From NCBI GenBank assembly GCA_964577375.1, contig CAZNYW010000018.1:1-64000 (forward strand): a stretch of 64,000 nt of DNA, in the 5' to 3' direction. Source of the DNA: DATKUC01 sp964577375. GTDB taxonomy: Bacteria > Spirochaetota > Spirochaetia > DSM-27196 > DATKUC01. This document shows, piece after piece, positions 59,457-64,000 of this stretch. Below the pieces are notes generated by a model. It ran no database searches. It was given only the letters and a program-made list of their open reading frames with translations, and was not told where the DNA came from. Every line of letters starts with the position of its first letter. The first letter of the stretch is position 1. The position numbers and the translations under genes were made by a program.

Positions 59457-59900
59457 ATGCAGTATGTGCTCTTAATCGTCGTCGGTCTGATAGCCGGATC
59501 GGTCGTCTCACTGCAGAATATCATCAATTCGACGCTCGGCCGTTACGTCGGAACCCTGGGGGCGGTTCTGGTGGTCGCCATTATCGGCGCGTTGCTGGTG
59601 ATCGCTGCAGCGCTCATCGTGCCGGGACAGGTTACGCTCGGCGGGCTTCCCGGGCCGGGCAGGTGGTACCTCTACCTCGGTGGGCTCATGGGCGTGCTCA
59701 TCGTTGCGATACCGGTGTTTCTCGTGCCGAGAATCGGCGCGACCGCAACAATCACCGCCATTGTGGTCGGTCAGCTCACCATGGCGCTTATTGCCGATCA
59801 GTTCGGACTTCTCGGAACGCCGCGGATCGAGATAAGCCTCTCGCGTCTGGCTGGCGTGCTTCTCCTCGCCGCAGGAGCATTTCTGGTGGTGCGGCGCTAG
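59457..59900 (+). CDS. YdcZ-family small membrane transporter-like protein
   Basis: The 147-residue protein has about four to five hydrophobic segments (VLLIVVGLIAGSVVSLQNII, VVAIIGALLVIAAALIV, YLYLGGLMGVLIVAIPVFLV, GVLLLAAGAFLVV). The length and AGSVVSLQNIINSTLGRYVG start match the DMT-like YdcZ/DUF606 family. CAGGGGGAAACC just before ATG 59457 supplies a ribosome site. Its substrate is unknown. Its last 4 bp overlap the convergent HD gene. Confidence 0.78.
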   Translation: MQYVLLIVVGLIAGSVVSLQNIINSTLGRYVGTLGAVLVVAIIGALLVIAAALIVPGQVTLGGLPGPGRWYLYLGGLMGVLIVAIPVFLVPRIGATATITAIVVGQLTMALIADQFGLLGTPRIEISLSRLAGVLLLAAGAFLVVRR

Positions 59901-60727
59901 AGTCGAAATATCCGAACCAGTCGCTTCTCCGTCTCGCCTTCGATGGTCGCCTCAACCTCGACGTACCGTTCGAGCCCGGAACGGTTGAGCTTCTCCTTCA
60001 GGAGCTGGTCGAGCTGGAAGACGCCCGCCGAGTTACTCATGTGGACATGGATGTGAATCGGTTTTTCGGTGCCTTTGTGAATCTCCACCTGTTCGATCGA
60101 TGCAGCCGACAATGAGTGGATGTTGACGACTCCCGCTTCGAACGGGATCCGTGACCGGCCCTTGCTCATATCGAGCGCATCCGCGACCCGCACCACTCCG
60201 GCCTCTATTGTCAGCGGTTTTCCGTCGCTGCGGTGCGAGATGATCGCATGCAGCACGTCAGACCGGACGATTGCGGCCGGCCCGGGAGCATACAGCCCTT
60301 CGAGGAGCTCTTTGATCTTCGGCTGGGCGACGAAGAGGCTGTACTGCTCGTGGTCGACGCGGTGGATCGACATTCCGAGATCGTGAAGGAGCGCTCCCAG
60401 CACGACCACCACTTCGGCATCGTTGTTGGTCATTCCGTGATCCTTGACGATGCTCGGGACCACACCGCTTTCCACAAGCTGCCTGATCATCTTGAGAGCA
60501 ATGTTGGAGACGATCTGAAAGTGCACCGGCCCGTGGTCTGTCATGCCGAGCCGGTCCACAGCGTTCACGTTGATCGCCTGCCAGAGGGCGTACAGTTCCT
60601 CATCCCGGTTGACCCGCTCGATAATAGCGCTCAGGACCGGATTGTGCCTGGAGGGTAGCCGGATCTCTATGTGTTCGTCCGTGTGGCGATCCTCGGGGAT
60701 TTCGACGGGATCGTGCTCTTCAGTCAT
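59897..60727 (-). CDS. HD-domain phosphohydrolase-like protein
   Basis: The 276-residue protein has an HD core: TDHGPVHFQIVSNIALKMI (about 64-82), the metal pair in LLHDLGMSIHR, then ISHRSDGKP and a final Asp in VRVADALDMSKGRSR. All metal ligands look intact. A C-terminal alpha/beta region (about 215-276) is family specific. Possible roles are nucleotide or phospho-compound hydrolysis. AGGAAAT precedes ATG 60727. It is encoded opposite to the small transporter. Confidence 0.82.
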   Translation of the reverse strand: MTEEHDPVEIPEDRHTDEHIEIRLPSRHNPVLSAIIERVNRDEELYALWQAINVNAVDRLGMTDHGPVHFQIVSNIALKMIRQLVESGVVPSIVKDHGMTNNDAEVVVVLGALLHDLGMSIHRVDHEQYSLFVAQPKIKELLEGLYAPGPAAIVRSDVLHAIISHRSDGKPLTIEAGVVRVADALDMSKGRSRIPFEAGVVNIHSLSAASIEQVEIHKGTEKPIHIHVHMSNSAGVFQLDQLLKEKLNRSGLERYVEVEATIEGETEKRLVRIFRL

Positions 60728-60841
60728 AGTGGATTTCCTCGCAGCTCATTTCTCTGGCCGCGATAGTATCATGTACGCACGAAGGCGTCACGCGGATCGC
60801 GCGAGGCCGTGAGCAACGCCGCAGCGCTACACCCCGGAGTC

Positions 60842-61150
60842 TCAGTCGCGGCGTCTTCTCGAACGCGCTCCGCGTCCTCCGCCACCGAATATGATCATCA
60901 TTCCCAGCAGGAAGCCAAAGTTGTACCAGCCACCGTTATTGTGGACCTCATACATTTGAATATTATGATTAAAAAGCGAGATGATGAGCGTGACGGGCGA
61001 TATGATGCCGTTCCACAGGCCCCGCCAGAACCCGGCCACCACTCCCTGTCCGCCCGGCGTACCCGACAGCGTGTTCACGCCCGGTGCACAGCTCGACAGG
61101 ACGATAACCACCGCCATTCCCAGCACAAGCAAGAGCGTAGTCTTCCTCAC
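60842..61150 (-). CDS. Small conserved lipoprotein with membrane anchor
   Basis: The 102-residue protein has a lipoprotein signal ending VIVLSSC (Cys near 21), a short GFWRGLWNGIISPVTLIISL hydrophobic segment, then NHNIQMYEVHNNGGWYNFGF, a membrane-like FLLGMMIIFGGG stretch and an Arg-rich tail. I recall similar small proteins of unknown function in many bacteria. The start is a GTG at 61150 with AGGAGGG 3-4 nt upstream. It lies 15 bp downstream of the flavodoxin gene and is probably co-transcribed with it. Confidence 0.75.
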   Translation of the reverse strand: MRKTTLLLVLGMAVVIVLSSCAPGVNTLSGTPGGQGVVAGFWRGLWNGIISPVTLIISLFNHNIQMYEVHNNGGWYNFGFLLGMMIIFGGGGRGARSRRRRD

Positions 61151-61165
61151 AGTCCCTCCTCTTCG

Positions 61166-61660
61166 TCATTCATTGCCGGACTGCGCCGCCGCTGCAATTC
61201 TCTTCGCCCACGACGCGGCGCGCTCGACCTCCCCTTCCTTCAAGGGACCTTCCGATCCCTTCACGAAAAAACCCTCGGGCGGCGCCTCGATGCGCGCACC
61301 GCACTTTTCGAGCCGCTTTGCGATATTCGGCGCCGCATACCCGCCGTTCTTTACGATGATGCGGAGCATAGCCTGTTCGATATCGTCGACCGAAATCCGG
61401 GTGTCGAAGGCGGCGGCGCGCTTACCGTTCAACGCTCCGGCAGGCAGCGCCTTCAGAAAATGCACTATCGCGTCGGTCGGCCGAAAACCCCGGGTCGGCG
61501 ACCCGATCACGATAAAGTCGGCGTCGGCCAGGAGCTCAGGCGTCATGTCTGCTACCCGCACCACTTCGGCACCGCCGTCCAGCGACAGCGAAGACCGTAC
61601 GGCCACGGCCACCTGTTCAGTGTTCCCGAATATCGAGTCGTAGATTACGATCCCCCGCAC
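61166..61660 (-). CDS. Flavodoxin-family protein
   Basis: The 164-residue FMN-binding protein has the phosphate loop IVIYDSIFGNTEQVAVAVR (about 4-22) and IVIGSPTRGFRPTDAIV (about 50-66). AAFDTRISVDDIEQAML lies further on. Electron carrier or quinone/NADPH-linked reductase roles are possible. The start is GTG 61660 with GGGAG 7 nt upstream. It lies next to the small lipoprotein gene. Confidence 0.83.
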   Translation of the reverse strand: MRGIVIYDSIFGNTEQVAVAVRSSLSLDGGAEVVRVADMTPELLADADFIVIGSPTRGFRPTDAIVHFLKALPAGALNGKRAAAFDTRISVDDIEQAMLRIIVKNGGYAAPNIAKRLEKCGARIEAPPEGFFVKGSEGPLKEGEVERAASWAKRIAAAAQSGNE

Positions 61661-61686
61661 AATGATCTCCCGCCGCCCGATGTGGA

Positions 61687-61716
61687 TTGAGTATCGCTTT
61701 TAAGATTGGCTATATT
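61687..61716 (+). promoter_or_regulatory. Promoter of the truncated AraC-like gene, leaderless arrangement
   Basis: TTGAGT (61687-61692) is 18 bases from TATATT (61711-61716), which ends 7 nt before ATG 61724. No Shine-Dalgarno is visible. The elements suggest the short frame is still transcribed. Confidence 0.45.
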
Positions 61717-61723
61717 GTAAACC

Positions 61724-61918
61724 ATGGCTGGAAATTCCGCCAATGAAAAAAACAGTACCGCCGAACCGGTTCCGACAGGCCTCGAACGGGCTCTCGACCT
61801 TCGGACCCTCGCCCGGACGGCGGACTGCTCCCTTTTCCATTTCGTACGCTCGTTCAGACTCCGCTATCACCAGACCCCGCATCACTATCAGGTCCGCCGC
61901 CGTAGAATCCCCAGGTGA
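61724..61918 (+). pseudogene. Truncated AraC-type HTH fragment
   Basis: A 64-residue frame holds only the first half of an AraC-family DNA-binding domain: LERALDLRTLARTADCSLF then HFVRSFRLRYHQTPHHYQV and RRRRIPR before a stop. AraC domains normally go on with a second helix-turn-helix after the RRR segment; other frames beyond 61918 do not supply it. It is therefore a remnant of a regulator or a mini-protein. Its likely promoter is intact, which argues against recent random origin. Confidence 0.5.
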
Positions 61919-62151
61919 TACCGCTTGCAGCCACGGTGTAGCTGCCGGCGTAGCCGCATCGCAATCGATCCCGACGGTCCCGGATAGCCGCAGCCGACAC
62001 CTGCCTGAAAGACCAGGGCCCCGTTGCGGTCGGCACTCGATCCCTCTGCGGCGAATACGCCCGAAACGGCGACCGAGAATAGAACGAAAAACGCAACAAT
62101 GACTGCGGTCCGCAATGGATTGCGCAGCTTTTTTCGAATGAAGCCGCGCAT
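61854..62151 (-). pseudogene. Possible broken exported-protein gene
   Basis: On the minus strand a frame from ATG 62151 begins with a good signal peptide (LRTAVIVAFFVLFSVAVSGVFA) and then VFQAGVGCGYPGPSG. The frame then turns Arg-rich. Another frame continues with CGYAGSYTVAASGITWGF and YGGGPDSDAGSGDSG up to a stop near 61854. One frameshift would join them into a short exported protein. It overlaps the AraC fragment on the other strand, so one of the two readings may be accidental. Confidence 0.35.
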
Positions 62152-62215
62152 GAAGCGCTCGCCGTTTGCCGATGAAGCGCATCCGGCCGTATCCTGATGA
62201 GTAAGGAGTGCAACG

Positions 62216-63223
62216 ATGGACTATCGACAGCTGGGAAGGACCGGAGTAAAGGTCAGCGAGCTCTGTCTCGGGTGCATGATGTTCGGAATGCGAACCGAGC
62301 CGAAGGATTCATACGAGATCATCGACCGCGCGATCGACGCGGGCATCAACTTCCTCGACACGGCGAACGTGTACAGCAGGGGTCGGAGCGAGGAAATTAC
62401 CGGCGAAGCGCTGAAACGCAACGGACGTCGCAGCCGGATCGTACTCGCCACGAAGGTCCACGGCGAGATGGCAGATGATGATGTCAACGCTTCGGGAAAC
62501 AACCGCCGCCACATCATCGAGCAGTGCGACGCCAGCCTCAAGCGTCTCGGTACCGACTATATCGATCTGTATCAAATTCACCGGCCGGAATCAACGACTC
62601 CCATCGACGAGACTCTCCGTGCGCTCGACGATCTGATCCGTGCCGGAAAGGTACGTTACATCGGAACCAGCACTTTTGCCGGATGGCAGATGGTGGAGTC
62701 GCTGTGGGCCGCCGAAAAGCTTGGGACAAACCGGTTCGTGTGTGAACAGCCTCCGTACAACATCCTCGACCGCCGTGTGGAGCGGGAACTGATTCCGGTG
62801 GCGCTTACCTACGGCTACGGAGTGATACCCTGGAGCCCGCTCGGCATGGGTTTTCTCACCGGAAAGTATCACCGGAACAGCCCTCCGCCTGAGAACTCAC
62901 GGTATCGGATGGTAAAGGACAACCCGCGACTTTCACAGCGCTGGACCGAGGCAGCTTTCGATGTGACCGAAGGGCTCGAACCGCTGGTCAAGGAGAAGGG
63001 CTGCACGATGTCTCAACTGGCGCTTGCCTGGGTGGGTTCGCGCCGCGGTGTGACCAGTCCCATCATCGGCCCGCGCACGAAGGAGCAGCTCGAAGACAAT
63101 CTCGGATCGCTTTCGGTGAAGATCAGCGGTGACGACGAGAAAAAGATCGATGAGCTGGTACCTCCCGGACACAGCGTTTCGCCCTTCTACGACGCCGATT
63201 TCGGGCCGCACAGCTACCGGTAG
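62216..63223 (+). CDS. Aldo/keto reductase
   Basis: The 335-residue NADPH-dependent oxidoreductase has an (alpha/beta)8 barrel with the catalytic tetrad: Asp and Tyr in FLDTANVYSRGRSEE (about 44-58), Lys in LATKVHGEM (about 81) and His in YQIHRPEST (about 122). The cofactor-binding C-terminus has SPIIGPRTKEQLEDNL. Similar to YajO/Tas-type proteins. AAGGAG before ATG 62216 supports the start. It ends one base before the stop of the convergent ChbG-like gene. Confidence 0.93.
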   Translation: MDYRQLGRTGVKVSELCLGCMMFGMRTEPKDSYEIIDRAIDAGINFLDTANVYSRGRSEEITGEALKRNGRRSRIVLATKVHGEMADDDVNASGNNRRHIIEQCDASLKRLGTDYIDLYQIHRPESTTPIDETLRALDDLIRAGKVRYIGTSTFAGWQMVESLWAAEKLGTNRFVCEQPPYNILDRRVERELIPVALTYGYGVIPWSPLGMGFLTGKYHRNSPPPENSRYRMVKDNPRLSQRWTEAAFDVTEGLEPLVKEKGCTMSQLALAWVGSRRGVTSPIIGPRTKEQLEDNLGSLSVKISGDDEKKIDELVPPGHSVSPFYDADFGPHSYR

Positions 63224-64000
63224 TCATATCGAGCGCCCTTTCATCCTTTCCCGCTGCAGCTCCTGCAGCTCGCGCAATCCAATGAAATGGATTCCCAGCT
63301 CCGCCGCAAGATCTCTGGCGGCCGGGCTGGTCCAGTACTCGAGGTCGCCAGCTCGGAGGTAGGGCGATTCGATGATCTTCCCGAGATCCGGGGTAACTCT
63401 TGCGGGATGAAGGTAGATGAAATGCACCCCGGGACCAAGACCGCGCAGCCATGTCTCGTAGGCGGTGGCCCGAAGATTGTTATTTTGTTCCTCGCCGGCT
63501 ATTTCATAAAATCCGCTGCAGGTGTCGGCAACGACGAATCCCCGCTCCCGCAGCGGTTCGAGCATTTGAGCCGGCGCATAGGGAATGACCAGACCGTGGC
63601 GACGCGCAAGCCGTACTGCCGAGGTGAAAAGCTCACGACTGTAGTAGAAGCATTCCATGTGCTGATCGAGGTGCGTGGGCGAAAGCCCCAGCGACAGCAC
63701 CCTTTCCACCTGCGCTTCCATCTCGCGGATCGCCTCGCCGACGTCGGCATTCCCACGAAAGGCGAGTTCCCGGTTCCAGAGGTAACCGGCCGAATCGACG
63801 AGGGAGGGTACATGCTCTCGCGCGAGGACCGGGCCCCAGCGGTAGCCGGGCCATTCGCTGTTCAATGTGACGTGTACTCCGATGTCGAACGCAGGATCGT
63901 TGGCCCAGATCCCGGCGAATCGGCCGAAGTCCGGGGCCGGCACCATCACCGAGCCGGTCCTCGCCATTCCGAAGCGAAGAACATCGAGCGAACCGGCGGT
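63224..64000 (-). CDS. ChbG/HpnK (YdjC)-family carbohydrate deacetylase, 5' end beyond the window
   Basis: This metal-dependent deacetylase of the ChbG/YdjC family probably removes acetyl groups from oligosaccharides. Visible: MVPAPDFGRFAGI, a DIGVHVTLNSEWPGY metal segment, SPTHLDQHMECFYYSRELF with His ligands, and a C-terminal YLHPARVTPDL with its conserved His. The reading frame stays open from the ATG at 63967 to the window edge, and the extra 11 codons (TAGSLDVLRFG) resemble the internal TSGSLMV-type segment of ChbG, so the true start lies outside. It is convergent with the aldo/keto reductase, the stops abutting. Confidence 0.82.
   Translation of the reverse strand, partial: TAGSLDVLRFGMARTGSVMVPAPDFGRFAGIWANDPAFDIGVHVTLNSEWPGYRWGPVLAREHVPSLVDSAGYLWNRELAFRGNADVGEAIREMEAQVERVLSLGLSPTHLDQHMECFYYSRELFTSAVRLARRHGLVIPYAPAQMLEPLRERGFVVADTCSGFYEIAGEEQNNNLRATAYETWLRGLGPGVHFIYLHPARVTPDLGKIIESPYLRAGDLEYWTSPAARDLAAELGIHFIGLRELQELQRERMKGRSI

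Noticed and set aside
1..64000. Mobile elements, integrase, toxin-antitoxin or prophage genes
   Set aside because: No transposase, integrase, phage structural or toxin-antitoxin motif was seen on either strand.

Overview
The window is high-GC, densely packed bacterial DNA with one 100-N scaffold gap, so it comes from a draft or metagenome assembly. I saw no rRNA, tRNA, CRISPR array, phage or insertion sequence. A spirochaete (Spirochaetota) is the best guess. Both BMP-type binding proteins have N-termini ending in a cysteine-free FAGGS-type sequence, a form I associate with spirochaete solute-binding proteins. A small histone-fold protein of the kind known from Leptospira and Bdellovibrio is also present. 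This assignment is inference.

Region 1 (1-16520, + strand) is a purine-catabolism operon resembling the E. coli yge/ygf/ssnA set that has been linked to anaerobic purine and urate breakdown in gut bacteria. A promoter at the left edge precedes ten tightly spaced genes: a two-subunit xanthine dehydrogenase, a cyclic amidohydrolase, YgfK, SsnA, YgeY, two different fold-type II PLP enzymes, an 8-oxoguanine/guanine-type deaminase and the carbamoyltransferase YgeW. A Rho-independent terminator follows. E. coli YgeX and a carbamate kinase are absent. The two PLP enzymes sit in the YgeX position.

Region 2 (16550-28823, - strand) starts with a DEAD-box helicase that has its own promoter. Upstream of it (higher coordinates) lies an operon of two ABC permeases, a BMP-type binding protein, a double-cassette ATPase, a molybdenum-hydroxylase FAD subunit and an XdhD-like Fe-S/Mo subunit, followed by a separate XdhC/CoxI maturation-factor gene. 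Together these suggest purine uptake coupled to a second molybdenum hydroxylase.

Region 3 (28907-36579) is mixed housekeeping: a methyltransferase, a HAD phosphatase, TrmO, a metallo-beta-lactamase-fold protein interrupted by the gap, a DUF4412-like exported protein, a VOC protein, a PAS hybrid kinase and a PlsC-like acyltransferase. Region 4 (36641-41644) is a second complete BMP-type ABC importer with a clear promoter and an intercistronic terminator.

Region 5 (41653-64000) holds a lipoprotein MsrA, a two-component system, a DUF1223 protein, IlvA, a UbiA prenyltransferase, RsgA, an RNHCP protein and a TPR-SpoIID lipoprotein. It continues with the histone-fold protein divergent from a purine-type phosphoribosyltransferase, a TetR-regulated ABC-2 exporter with a perfect palindromic operator, a large beta-propeller hybrid kinase, a YdcZ-like membrane protein, an HD protein, a small lipoprotein, a flavodoxin, a degenerate AraC-like remnant, an aldo/keto reductase and a truncated ChbG-like deacetylase at the edge.

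Several Region 1-2 enzymes carry Ala/Gly/Asn/His-rich insertions, and two short tandem repeats lie in or beside these genes. Several genes lack a Shine-Dalgarno and have a -10-like hexamer 6-7 nt before the ATG, which suggests leaderless transcripts.
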